Part shown: piece after piece, positions 33,901 to 43,569 of the stretch
How positions within the stretch are numbered: the stretch's first letter is position 1
Layout: every line of letters begins with the position of its first letter
DNA from: Diphasiastrum complanatum
Taxonomy: Eukaryota > Streptophyta > Lycopodiopsida > Lycopodiales > Lycopodiaceae
Assembly: GCA_029204225.1 (NCBI GenBank)
Contig: MU831563.1
Span: 126,001 to 177,190 of the forward strand
DNA: 51,190 nucleotides
Direction of reading: 5' to 3'
The notes under the pieces: model-generated
What the model was told of the DNA's origin: nothing
Database searches by the model: none
What the model saw: only the letters and a program-made list of their open reading frames with translations
Program-made: the position numbers and the translations under genes

Positions 33901-36900
33901 TAAGGAACACTAAAATCAAGCAGAACTAATTTTAAAAGCGATACTCAGAAGCAAACGAGTGATTTAAACAAAAACAAAAACTTAAATTGTTCTGAAAGAA
34001 ATCTAATATTGCTTTGAGAAACAAATGAAAATATAAAAAAATTAAAATCACTTGAAATTCACACATCTGCAAATCAAAATACAGGATTCCAAAAGTTTGA
34101 ATGAAAACTCAAACCAAGTACTCTGATCAAAGCCATATCTACCACCACATTGATAAAAGTTGGATCTATCACCGCTCTGATAATCAATATATGATCAATC
34201 TAAACTTGCTCTGATACAATAAATGTCATGTACTCATACCTCAGCTGTATACACAAGAACAAGGTTAATCAGAGTGGACCAAAAGAAATATTAAAACAAA
34301 TGAGAATAATGCTACAAGTCTATAACAACTCCATGAAAGCAATACATAAAAGTGCGCTAAAATGAACAGCAAGCCTGTTTCAAAAGCTTAACACCAGCTT
34401 TCAAGCGATTGTGGGCACATGAACCGAGATTTCCATAGCTATGTTGGGGAACGAGGGTTCTCCAAGACCAGAATTCAAAACTGAATCAAAAGATAAAAAA
34501 AATAATTGTCACAATGCCTTTTATAGTCCATTCAAGATTTAACCTACTACTTAAACTGTCTTTCAAGTCCTAACTGACTAATTAAATAACCACAAGCCCC
34601 CTTTGAGGCCTTTTGGCTCCTAATGGGCTCTTTGCATTGACAAGAAAGAATAAGATTAACACCTGATTATTGATAGTAGATTCCAAAGCATTACACATTT
34701 TCATCCCACTAAAGACAATTCTACTAGAGCACATGCATGTTTGGATCTTGTACCTGGTGATGTCGTTGGTCCTAAGAATACTAGAGCAGGATGTTATTTT
34801 ACTTTGCTGATAACTTTAATAGAATGACATGGATATTTCCTCTAAAGCAAAAATATGATGCTCTTAGTATTTGTAGAAAATCCATGTGGAGAGAAATAAA
34901 AAACTTCAAGGTCACATAGAGATAAAGAGCATAAGTCTGAAGGTTTTGAAGAATTTACAGGTCTCATGAAATGAAGCAGTAGTTTTTCAATGGTTTACCG
35001 TTTATACTCCACACAAAAAATGGAGTAGAAAGGAAGAACACAACCCTTCTAGAAATGGCAAGGTCAATGACTTACGTACATCAAAACACATTCAGAAATG
35101 TTCACAAACAAGTTTGGAGGTCTACCTTTATGTTTAGTTTTATCTTTTCCTTGACATTATATATCATGTAACATATAAAGTAGTCTTGAAAAAGACCTTA
35201 AAACTGGATATACTTAGGTAAAACTTTTAAGCTTGAAGCAAATTCGGGCAGCAATGAAAACATAAGGTCTCAATTTCAGAAAAGTTGAAAATTGTTCAAC
35301 ATGCCTTTTTCTTTAGTTCAAATTGAACAGCATTAATTCTAAAATACTACATATTTCTGCATACAAACTGCAAAACAAAGCTGGTAAAATCTACGAACTA
35401 ATTTGATAAAGGTCTCTTAGACCCTGAAGCTCTCTTTCATAGGCTGTTGATTTTCATCATGTGACTTATGCAGAGTCTCACTCGCCACACCTTTATTTAT
35501 CTAGCTCATCTCACCCCCTACTAATCTGCTTAACTCTTTGTACCACCGAATTTAACTCACTGTAGATTTTCTCCAATTCGAAGAGCTTTGATACTTTCTA
35601 CCATCTCAAAAGCATCCATAATCGGAATGTTTGTAGTTACACACTCCAACAATCCTTGCACCCCCTTTGAGGCCCTTTGGCTCCTAATGGGCTCTTTGCA
35701 TTGAGAATAAAGAATAAGATTAACAACTAATTATAAATAGTAGATTCCAAAGCATTACACAATTTCATCCCACTAAAAACATTTCTACTAGAGCACATGC
35801 ATGTTTGGATCTTGAACCTAATGATGCCGTTGGTCCTAAGAATACTAGAGCAGGATGTGATTTTACTTTGCTGATGACTTTACTAGAATGACATGGATAT
35901 TTCCTCTCAAGCAAAACAATGATGCTTTAAGCATTTGTAGAAAATCCATGTGGAGAGAAAAAACTTCAAGGTCACATAGAGATAAAGACCATAGGCCTGA
36001 AGGTTTTGAACAATTTTCAGGTCTCAAGGAATGAAGCAGTAGTTTTTCAATGGCCTATACTCACAAAAAATGGAGTAGAAAGGAAGAACAGGTTACACAA
36101 CCCTTCTAGAAATGGCAAGGTCAATGACTTACATACATCAAAACGCATTTAGAAATGTTCGCAAACAACCAAGTTTGGAAGTCTATCTTTATTTTTAGTT
36201 TTATCTTTTTCTTAACATTATATATCATGTAACATATAAAGTAGTCCTGAAAAAGACCTTAAAACTGGATATACTTTAGGTTGGACTTTAAAGCTTAAAG
36301 CAAACGCAGCAACGAAAACATAAGGTCTCAATTTTAGAAAAGTTGAAAATTGTTCAATTATGCCTTTTGTTTTAGTTCAAATAAAATAGCATTAATTCTA
36401 AAATACTACCTATTTCTGCATACAAACTGCAAAACAAAGCTGGTAAAATCTACCAATTGATTTGACAAAGATCTCTTAGACCCGGAAGTTCTCTTTCATA
36501 GGCTGTTTGATGTTCATCATGTGACTTATGCAGAGTTTCACTCACCCACACCTTTATTTATCTAGCTCATCTCACCCCTTACTAATCTACTTAACTCTCT
36601 GTAGCACCTAATTTAACTCACTGTAGTTTTTCTCCAATTTGAAGAGCTTTGCTACTTTCTACCATCTCAAAAGCATCCGTAATTGGAATGTTTGTAGTTA
36701 CACACTCCAACCATCCTTGCACGATATCAATTTTCAGCTTGTCCAATTCAAATATGAGCTATCTAACCTAATATTTCAGTTTTGTCTATATCTATAAATT
36801 TTTCCAGATTCTAGATAATATTAGGATGTCGACTATCAATATCTAAGCGTTTATATCATGTATCTCTGTATAGGAGTCAAAGAAAAAGGTTTAAAAACTA

Positions 36901-39900
36901 TTTTATAAATCTAAATTGATTACTATTTGTTTATATGGATCAAAGTTCCAAAGAGGTCATTACAATGTCTCCTCAAATATGATATAAAAACTTATACATG
37001 ATTTTAGAGAGCAACCAACATAAGTTTAAAGCAAGCTCACAAACACACCTTGCACAAAGAGGCAGGCCAACAGGGAATGAGAGAGGTCAAGACAGAGGAA
37101 CAGAAACAGTGACGCGGTTGTCCTCTGCCTCTCCCTTTACCTCTACCTCTTCCATGGCCTCATTGACCCATCTTGGCATTTTTCTGCAAGCCTCAAGAAC
37201 CACATGTGAATTTTCCTCTAGTGAGGTACAAGAGTAAGATCAAGGACCACATCACAACAAGAGATGGATGAGGTTAATAGTAACTGAAGATTATGAAAGA
37301 AAAGTACGATTCCGATATTGACAAATTAGACTTGGGATTGGTAGCCTTAAGAGCAAAAGATTGTTGGTGATAATGGGTCTATAAGATAGACAAAAGCTCA
37401 TATGGGAGCACAGATAGATACAAAGTAGAATTGATTGCTAAAGGCTTTGCATAAAAGGAAGGCATTGATTTTGAAGAAACGTTTGCATCAGTGAAAAAAA
37501 TAACCACCATTAGAAAAGTATTAGCTTTAGCATCTCTCTTTGGATTGATATATAGGAGATGGACATCAAGTCAACTTTCCCAAACAATGGTCTTGAATAA
37601 GTCTATAGAGAACCTCAAGATTTTATTGTTGAAGGACAAGAGACCAATGAGTACAAGTTAAAGAGAGCTTTGTATGGCTTAGAGCAAACTCCTAGATAGA
37701 CAAAGATATGGGACACAAAGATATACGACCACTTCAAGTGGAAAGGATTAAAGAAAAGTACTGTTAATTCAAATTTGTATGTTTTCAAACATGGTGAAGA
37801 AGCTAATACCATTGTCTTATCATTGGATGACCTAATCGTTACAAGAAATTGTTAAAAACTTTTAAGTATTAGATCATATCTACATAATACTTAAATGAAA
37901 AACCTGGGTCTTTTGCACTATTCTTCACGCATAGAAGTGTCACAAGGAAATGATAAAATTTGCATGTCATAAATAGTCAAGAACGTATTAACAAAAAAAG
38001 CATCACACTTAGAAAAGATGATAGCAAATGATGATTGTCGAGCAATTTCCAACTAAAAACATTGTTTGAACAACACCCACCACCAAAAAAGTAGCATATC
38101 CCCTACAAAGAAATATTGTATGTTGGAGCTTGTGGCACCTAGAGAAAATGCAAGAAATGTCCCAGAACAAAGTTCGGATCCATAATAGCCTCCATATAAA
38201 GTCAAAATAGACAAGTTTCCCCTGTCCCTTGGTACCAACCTTTTGGGGTCAAAGGTAAGGCGGGTGGCTAGTGGATGGGGATGGGATCTTGTGAGTGCAA
38301 TGTGTTGTGTGCATGCTCTCATCTACTGGACCGATTGTGCTGCTTTTCCACTGCCAAACCCTTATACACATTTTAGCAAGTAGGTCAAGTAGGACGCACG
38401 GTCCACTTGACACCTAGAGTTGAACGTAGTCAGTGATACCTCATTGGTGCATGTATGATGTGGCACCCAAGATCTTTTGGATCTTGAGGGGTTACCATGC
38501 CCTCCCACTGATTGATTATTCACTTGTTGGAATCCATCTCTCTTGTCAAGGAGCTTGAGCTTTGATGTGTGCTAACTTTCTTTATTCTCCATCTTTTTGA
38601 ATGATTTATGTTATGCTAATGATGCATTTATTGTCATCTATCATAGTTATGATGGTATATATAATCTATAGGTTCTAACACGGTATCCAAACTTGCTTTG
38701 TTTTGCACTCAAAAGCAAAATGGCCATACTTCTTGCAATTGTTGCAATTCCCTTTCCTGCGAGGTGTAGCACAGGAATTTGAGCATTGTCCATCTAACAC
38801 TTGACAATGTGCCATAGCTTGCCCTAGGTCCTATGATGATCCCTTTGAATTGCCTTTACATTTCTTCTTGTCCTTGCCAAACTGCTGCTTCTTAAGGCAT
38901 GCTCCTAAATATCCTCCCTTTGGGAAAGATTCATCCTTCTTATCTTCACATGCTTCAGAAGACCATACAATTCTTCGAATGTAGGAATTCTATCCCTAGC
39001 AGAAATCATCATCACATGATTTTGAAAAGCATATGACAAGCTATTCAAAACCAATGGCACCAAATCCCTGTCAGCAACACCCTCTCTAACACCTACAAGA
39101 TGATCTTTGTGAGATGATCAATGAGTGAATAACCCGAATCCATCTTGACAGAATGAAGCTTTTTCTTTAAATAAGGAACCTTGGCTGTGTTGGCAGTCTC
39201 AAACATGAATTTGAGAATTGCCCAAGCTTGATCCGGTCATTGAAACACATATCTCACAACTCACAAGAAACAAAGATAGATGGAAGACAATCCGAACTTA
39301 TAGTGGGCAAAGGATACTTAACAACAGTAAAATGCTTCCACCAAACACAAAAGACGGAAGTTACTGGCTTTGACAAATTGGAGACAAATCTAAGATTGAA
39401 AGAATTTTGACTAATGGCTACTGCTATATTCGCTTCCAAAATAGAATCGACCTCTTTTTCTTGATTGCGTAAAGTGCTTCGGTATGCCTTAAGTTTAGCC
39501 CAAGCAATTTTAGAAAGAGAACCAAATGACCGGTCCAATTGCTTAACGTTTATTTTGAAACAGATTGAAAGGTGAACCTGTACACAGCTCGATACTCATT
39601 TTTCTTCTTGTTTCTGTCTAGTTTAGAGCTTCAAAGCTCCAAAATGTATTTTTACTAGACAGAAAACATTCTCAACAGAGCTTAGAGACAACAAAGATGT
39701 CTACATGTGTCTGTTCAAGCTTGATTTCTATTACCTACTCCTTAATAGTCACTTGTAAAATGCTAAACAGGATTCTCAACTAGATTACACTTTATATTTC
39801 ACTATCAATGATCACTCCCTTCTATGCTGCATACAATTTTACAAAAGTATTTATGTGAACCAGATTATTGTTATATTCCTTTTCTCACCTATCGCGTCTG

Positions 39901-40496
39901 TATGACCAGATTTTCTAAGTTAGATCTTTGGAGCAAGATCTATTGGATCTGCTTCTGCATTGCATATGGAGATTCAGAAAATGCAAAGCATGCCTGCATG
40001 AGACCCAAATCGTACCAAAGTGGTCTCCAGGGAAGGCATGGAAGGACCGCCCTACCCAGACTCAGTGTTGGATCTCCTGTTGGACATTGATTAAGCTTTT
40101 TCAATTCATTTCATTTCTCTGGTTCTCTCAACTCATATTGGACAAGTTCCTGATCTGCTTTAATCTTTAACTCGCCCTAAATGGAAGAGTGCAAGAATGC
40201 AGGACAGACTGCTAAGATGACATCTGTTGACACCTTGAAATACAAAATAAAAGCACTGATGTGTAATTTGCAAACGATCTAAAAAATGCCAAGGAGCAAG
40301 TGACGTACACACTACCATCTTCCCGTCCTAGAAGCTTGACAGGGGTTCCAGATCTTGGAGACAAAAGATTGGCGGTCAGAAGCTCTTCCTCAGAAATTAT
40401 CCTACCGGGCCACCATGAACCGTTCCTCCGCCTGACCCAAACGATCGTGCCAACAACTGCTTCAACCTTTCCATCTGAAGCATTGGAATCCCCCAT
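23704..40496 (-). CDS. PWWP-domain nuclear protein (three exons, 970 aa)
   Basis: Spliced from 40496-40309, 32305-30822 and 24944-23704 (188 + 1484 + 1241 nt). The three pieces join in frame to 970 codons plus stop, which supports the model. The product matches the plant family of Arabidopsis At1g51745, At3g21295 and At3g03140 (Tudor/PWWP/MBT superfamily). It has an N-terminal PWWP domain (residues about 15-95; core RRRNGSWWPG, then KLLGRED and KAFRCGDFEECIERAK), a conserved PRMRGLQDFGLK block near 213, a basic nuclear-localisation-like stretch near 269-291, and a C-terminal block around 692-735 (WIDVQVDTRA, VPMVLLASKLN, IIGYPVVVEV). PWWP domains read methylated histone tails plus DNA; the exact target here is unknown. 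It is longer than the Arabidopsis members as I recall them, mostly in low-complexity Ser-rich regions. Confidence 0.9.
26290..26530 (+). repeat. Degenerate G-rich minisatellite
   Basis: Units of about 20-35 bp vary around GGGGACCCAAGTACTAGG / GGGGACCCAAGTGCTTAAGG, alternating G-runs with CAAGT.C. No function is recognised. Confidence 0.6.
27930..27956. repeat. Small perfect inverted repeat
   Basis: GTTCTGGAAC and GTTCCAGAAC are exact reverse complements separated by GTGTTCC. They lie in a TTCC/GGAA-rich patch (27911-27956) inside intron 2. Confidence 0.75.
28026..28456. repeat. Foldback (hairpin) element, arms about 205 bp
   Basis: The left arm (28026 to about 28235) matches the reverse complement of the right arm (about 28247-28456) almost throughout: ACTCATCCGAAATGAATCAT pairs with ATGATTCATTTTGGATAAGT, GGTGCTGAAAAATAGTTGGG with CCCAACTAACTTTTAGCACC, and GGGAAACCACCTTGAATATG with CATATTCAAGGTGGTTTCCC. 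The loop is roughly 12-20 nt. It is an imperfect palindrome of MITE/foldback type within intron 2. No target-site duplication or transposase was identified. The transcribed intron would form a long hairpin RNA. Confidence 0.8.
29530..30320 (+). pseudogene. Ty3/gypsy reverse transcriptase remnant (in PWWP intron 2)
   Basis: Broken frames give the gypsy RT order: PIKAGFRYAIDYSAWLSRII, NRNLRIHIDLQKL, the TTFIT..WGAHAYKVMAFGL region, SFQKG, then the catalytic-box relic IFLDDFCIYG followed by CLECMEKCLKNIR, and after that KYGIAIDSAITK and PENIKR. Stops and frameshifts are frequent, and flanking regions run out by about 30320. It is antisense to the host gene. RT would have copied the element's RNA; this copy is dead. 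Confidence 0.75.
30822..32305 (-). CDS. PWWP gene exon 2 (domain end and central region)
   Basis: Acceptor TTTTCAG ends at 32306. The exon begins with A, completing Val63, then DWYNIEKSKRVKAFRCGDFE, which continues the PWWP domain without gap. It encodes residues 64-557: the domain end, an Arg/Lys helix (AKRREKYARREDAILDAL), the family block PRMRGLQDFGLKIAD, two basic clusters (KRKR and KRRDRKK), then a long Ser-rich presumably disordered stretch. It ends TTTTCAG before the donor GTATGC (30821-30816), phase 1. No stop interrupts 1,484 nt, in contrast to the surrounding debris. Confidence 0.9.
33450..33640 (+). repeat. Low-complexity CT/AT patch (AACTTTGAATTTGA-like)
   Basis: Imperfect repeats of TGAACTTT, CTTGAATCC and TTGAACTTTAGTTTG create an artificial Asn/Phe/Leu-rich frame. 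It is not a credible gene. Confidence 0.6.
34227..34642 (-). repeat. Copia-type LTR relic with primer-site relic
   Basis: On the minus strand the block begins TGTCAATGCAAAG at 34642, has a TATA box (CTATAAAAGGCATTG) near 34525, and ends CATGACA. Six bases beyond lies TGTATCAGAGCAAG, a one-mismatch version of the iMet primer site TGGTATCAGAGC. Further 'CTCTGAT' words occur just outside. The boundaries are tentative. Confidence 0.45.
34597..35660 (+). repeat. Tandem duplication copy 1 with copia integrase remnant
   Basis: This 1,064-bp unit abuts its second copy head to tail. The plus strand carries broken copia integrase: LDLVPGDVVGPKNTRAG, then MTWIFPLKQKYDALSI (as in FIDDFSRMTWVFPLKQK), then NGVERKNTTLLEMARSM, the region normally holding the third catalytic acid. 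Several frameshifts and stops. Confidence 0.8.
35661..36721 (+). repeat. Tandem duplication copy 2 with copia integrase remnant
   Basis: Repeats 34597-35660 from CCCCCTTTGAGGCC through CACACTCCAAC.ATCCTTGCA with about 1,061 bp and scattered substitutions and small indels. It carries the same integrase relic (LDLEPNDAVGPKNTRAG; MEWSRKEE-type frame breaks). The two copies decayed separately after duplication. Confidence 0.85.
37260..37970 (+). pseudogene. Ty1/copia reverse transcriptase remnant (in PWWP intron 1)
   Basis: Plus-strand pieces in copia RT order: YKVELIAKGFA, KEGIDFEETFASVKKITTIR, VYREPQDFIVEGQETNEYKL, KRALYGLEQTPR, LSLDDLIVTRN (relic of the YVDD box) and MKNLGLLHYSSRIEVSQGND. Stops and frameshifts between and within pieces make it dead. 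Together with the duplicated integrase relics 0.5-2.5 kb before it, it fits one old copia insertion, antisense to the host gene. RNase H is not recognisable after 38010. Confidence 0.85.
38119..38684 (+). repeat. Possible LTR with degenerate iMet primer site
   Basis: The block starts TGTTGGAGCTTG and ends GGTTCTAACA, followed at 38685 by CGGTATCCAAAC, resembling the usual TGGTATCAGAGC. The following sequence is an antisense gag, not a sense one, so the region is rearranged or nested. Tentative. Confidence 0.35.
38700..39545 (-). pseudogene. Ty1/copia gag remnant (antisense to the copia RT relic)
   Basis: On the minus strand an upstream piece (39538-39254) reads MDRSFGSLSKIAWAKLKAYR and onward. 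Then broken frames follow with WIRVIHSLI and QGFGAIGFE, and a zinc knuckle CNNCKKYGHFAFEC at 38775-38710, preceded by a basic PRRKGN. Gag order is N-terminal at high coordinates and knuckle at low coordinates. Multiple stops. Same strand as the host gene but inside intron 1. Confidence 0.7.
40309..40496 (-). CDS. PWWP gene exon 1 (start codon, PWWP core)
   Basis: Starts ATG at 40496 (MGDSNASDGKVEAVVGTIVW) and encodes the SWWPG core and the KLLGREDGS turn. It ends AGTGT followed by the donor GTACGT (40308-40303), leaving a phase-2 junction whose Val codon is completed by exon 2. The ATG is 14 codons before the first conserved domain residue, as usual in this family; the frame read past the donor soon leaves family sequence (YVTCSLAFF). 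Confidence 0.9.
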
Positions 40497-41111
40497 TGGG
40501 TTACAAATGCTTGATCCTACACTTCCTTGGAAACATCAGCAGTCAAATTTACGCATTCTTTGTAAGATGGTGACCGATCGAATCGACAACTGGGGGAGAG
40601 ATTGTTTTCTTTGTGCCTCTTTCAATCTTAAAAACTTCCCAGAATTGCAGTCAACCATGCTCTGATTCAAAATCAGAAATGATATCTGCAAATTCAAAAT
40701 TATTGACGGCCAAGAAACCGCATGAATCGGCCCCGCATGCCCAAAAAACCTGGAATCTGATCAAATCCAGCGAACACTCTGCTGATGGAACATACGTCAT
40801 AGATCGCCCAAATCACGCCTCCGCCTCCGCCTGCTCAGATCCGCCATGCCTCTCTAATCGCCATAGCAATCCATGCGAAAGCCGCTCATCTATGATCCCC
40901 CGCCCATTCCAACAACTCAACTCCTGCAAATGAGGTCTCAAGCATGCCTTCAGAGTCAAGAGGCCCTTGGAAAGACCCACATCGCCCCATCTGTCAGGAT
41001 CCAGATTTTCAGGTTGCCTTTCAAAGGATCAACTGATCTCAGCCCAAAAGGCAACGGATTTCATTCACTCTTCTTCGAAACAAACCTTGTTGATTGCCTC
41101 TGGACTAAAAT

Positions 41112-41160
<49 letters not shown>
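40497..41160 (-). promoter_or_regulatory. PWWP gene upstream region / presumed 5' UTR
   Basis: This stretch directly upstream of the start codon appears richer in GC than its surroundings (for example CCGCCTCCGCCTGCTCAG near 40820). That is typical of a plant gene's leader and promoter. I could not place a TATA box or transcription start. Confidence 0.45.
41115..41160. repeat. TC (GA on the sense strand) microsatellite
   Basis: Twenty-three perfect TC units about 620 bp upstream of the start codon. In the gene's orientation they read GA, the kind of run bound by plant GAGA-binding (BPC) factors. A second, short CT run lies at about 41198-41210. Confidence 0.9.
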
Positions 41161-41164
<4 letters not shown>

Positions 41165-41550
41165 TGTACTTGCAATCAAGTAAGAGAGTACCTCACACTC
41201 TCTCTCTCCCAGTTTGTCTGAGATCTGAAAGGGGCAACCGAAAAGGATGAATAAATTTGTGATGAGACTTTTCTCTGGACTGATGATGAGTGAGAAGCAG
41301 GAAGAGCTGTGCTTGACTTTTGGTCTTCACTTGAAGTTCAAGAAAGAAGTGAGAGATAAGAAGCAAGAGAGATGTAAGCTTACAAAAGCTTTAAATAAAA
41401 CACCATGGAAAGCAAGGTATGAGTATCCTTTCTAGTGAAGAGCAGGTGGCTGAGCATCCTTTGCTACAACTGCTCGCATAAATAATACTAAACTACCTGT
41501 CATTTTCATGTATCTCAGCAATTGATCTTCAATTTATTTCCAAATTAAAA

Positions 41551-41608
41551 CCTCAAATCCAGAATAAGGAATAGCACAACCTCAAATCCAGAATAACGAA
41601 TAGCACAA
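41551..41608. repeat. 29-bp tandem duplication
   Basis: CCTCAAATCCAGAATAAGG and AATAGCACAA are repeated at 41551 and 41580 with a single G/C difference. Confidence 0.9.
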
Positions 41609-42199
41609 CCCTCCTCTCTATGGGGCAAATATTTCATAGACATGTGTACCTCATCAACCCAAATCCAACCATCATGTGGTGTTGTTTGTATGATATGAAC
41701 AATCATCAAGTTCATGAGTGTGTGTTGAGAATCTTGCTTGAGATAGATGCTAGAGTTGGCACTTTAGACAAAATATGTGGCGACAAGTTGGGCAAGGGTA
41801 AGTGTATAGTTTTTCCTCAAACATATAGATGTCCACAAATTATTTACATAAAATACACAAAACCATATCAATATGTTGTTGCCTTGAGAAACTATCAATA
41901 ATACAAAAACTCATGTCATTATAGAAGAAAGGACTAGCAATCAAATCACTCAATTCAAGCAACATCATGAGATAAGATTGATCTAATGGATTCAAAACAA
42001 AAACCTTAAGAAAATAAGTCTCATTATCCACCAAAAAAAAAGTCGAGCTTTCATGATGCAAGTATTTTCATAAATTTGAAGGAGGGTACACTCATACACT
42101 AGATTATTTCTAAAATTCCAATCCTTCCTCCTCCTCCTTTAAGCACCTTAGAAATCTCATAGAAATACCCACATCTACTCCCTTAACTTTGATGGTGTA

Positions 42200-42900
42200 C
42201 AACTTTATGATCATATCGAACTTCTCAAAGAGTTAAGACTCCACTTTAGAAAAAAATTCCTTTTCTTTTCCTCATAATATTTGCAAAGAATCCCTTTGCG
42301 ATCTCATCTCGTCTATCCCTACATGACACTATATGGACATGACGGCCTAGGTCTCCCTTTTACTCTCTTTGAGATGGAAAAAATCTTGCAACATCTACCC
42401 AAGAATAAGACTCCTTGCCTTGATAGCAATATCCCTTAACTTTTTCTCACCTTTTGGGATTACCATAAACTTGACTTTCTATAAATCATGAACCTTGCAC
42501 CTTAGGCCGCTTACCCAAATCACTCAATCCCTCTCTCATCAATAACTTATGTTTCTAACCATGTTGAACACTACTTATACGATCATAGCCAAAACTCTAG
42601 CAAATAAAATGACTCTCCACTCACCTCTATTTGTTTCCAAAAAGTCGAAACATTTTTAATGGCACCCCAAACATTGACATTGTTTTAGAAATCTTCCTTC
42701 ACCTCTTAGACAAGGATTGACCTAGACAAAGCCTTTGGTCTCATCAACTAGGACTTCTTCTTTCTATACTATAAGAAATTAGCCTAAACCCGTAGCATAA
42801 TCACCCTTAGCAAACCTTTCTACTTTGGTGCAAACTTGGTAATTCACCTTAATAGGTATTTTTCAACCCTTTTGATTTTTGTTGTGGGTGCGCCCCCCAA
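42200..42900 (+). pseudogene. L1-type LINE reverse transcriptase remnant
   Basis: Plus-strand broken frames show the L1 order: FEMEKILQHLPKNKTPCLDS (as in the NKSPGPDG region), a FWDY/KL segment, MLNTTYTIIAKTLANKMT (as in NTTYKIIAKTLANRL), then DLDKAFGLI (as in DFEKAFD), and a Pro-rich end near 42890. Multiple frameshifts and stops. LINE RT nicks DNA and copies its own RNA at the target; no endonuclease domain, poly(A) tail or target duplication is seen. The copy is a dead fragment. Confidence 0.7.
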
Positions 42901-43569
42901 CCCCCCTTAAAAAAAAAAGTCTTCTAAATAAGCCTTTAGTGTATGGCTTGAAGCTGCCGATTTTCAAAAATGTTAAGACAAGAAGAGGGGAAATCCTGAC
43001 ATGCAGATCCATTTTTTTCAATTAATCTATCAAAAAATCATGAAAACAAGCAAGATCGTAAGTTTGAACTTTTTCCTAATATAAGAATGCTTTTTAATGG
43101 TTCAAACATGACTTCATTGAAAGGCCACATTTGAAAGTAGCCTTTTTCAAAGGTTATCACCAAGAATATGAGGACGAAATTTTTTTGACAAACCACAACC
43201 AATTTTCTAGATGTGGAAGAAAGATGTACATTCATGCATTTAGCATTTTAAGATTCTTTATAAGTGATCATTAGGGCCTTTGTCATATTTTTTTACAATC
43301 TAAGTATTTTAGAATGGGGGATTCCACAAGGAATTAGGATCTAGTATGGTTGCACTTCATGAACAAAGTTTGGATTAGATCACAATAGTAGAATTGGAGT
43401 TAGAAGAAGAGCATAAAAAAAGTTATCTTTGGTAAGCCAAGAGGCCACTAGTTCACATAATTTTTCTAAAGAATCTTCTTCAAAAAAAAAATGAACACAA
43501 GAAGTGACAAGCAAAATCAAAACCACAAGAGACATGACCTAAGTGCAAACCTGCTTCACCACTTTCAAT

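Larger units (their letters stand above)
32306..40308 (-). other. PWWP gene intron 1 (8,003 bp, phase 2)
   Basis: Bounded by donor GTACGT and acceptor TTTTCAG. It contains a low-complexity patch (33450-33640), an LTR-like piece (34227-34642), a 1.06-kb tandem duplication with copia integrase relics (34597-36721), a copia RT relic (37260-37970), an LTR-like piece (38119-38684) and an antisense copia gag relic (38700-39545). From 32306 to 33450, and from 39545 to 40308, I see nothing recognisable. Confidence 0.85.

Noticed and set aside
37615-37812. Minus-strand 65-codon frame
   Set aside because: It is the antisense of the plus-strand copia RT remnant.
40300-41250. Plus-strand frames upstream of the PWWP gene (121, 106 and 125 codons)
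   Set aside because: They overlap exon 1 or the TC microsatellite and show no domain; GC-richer leader sequence explains the lack of stops.
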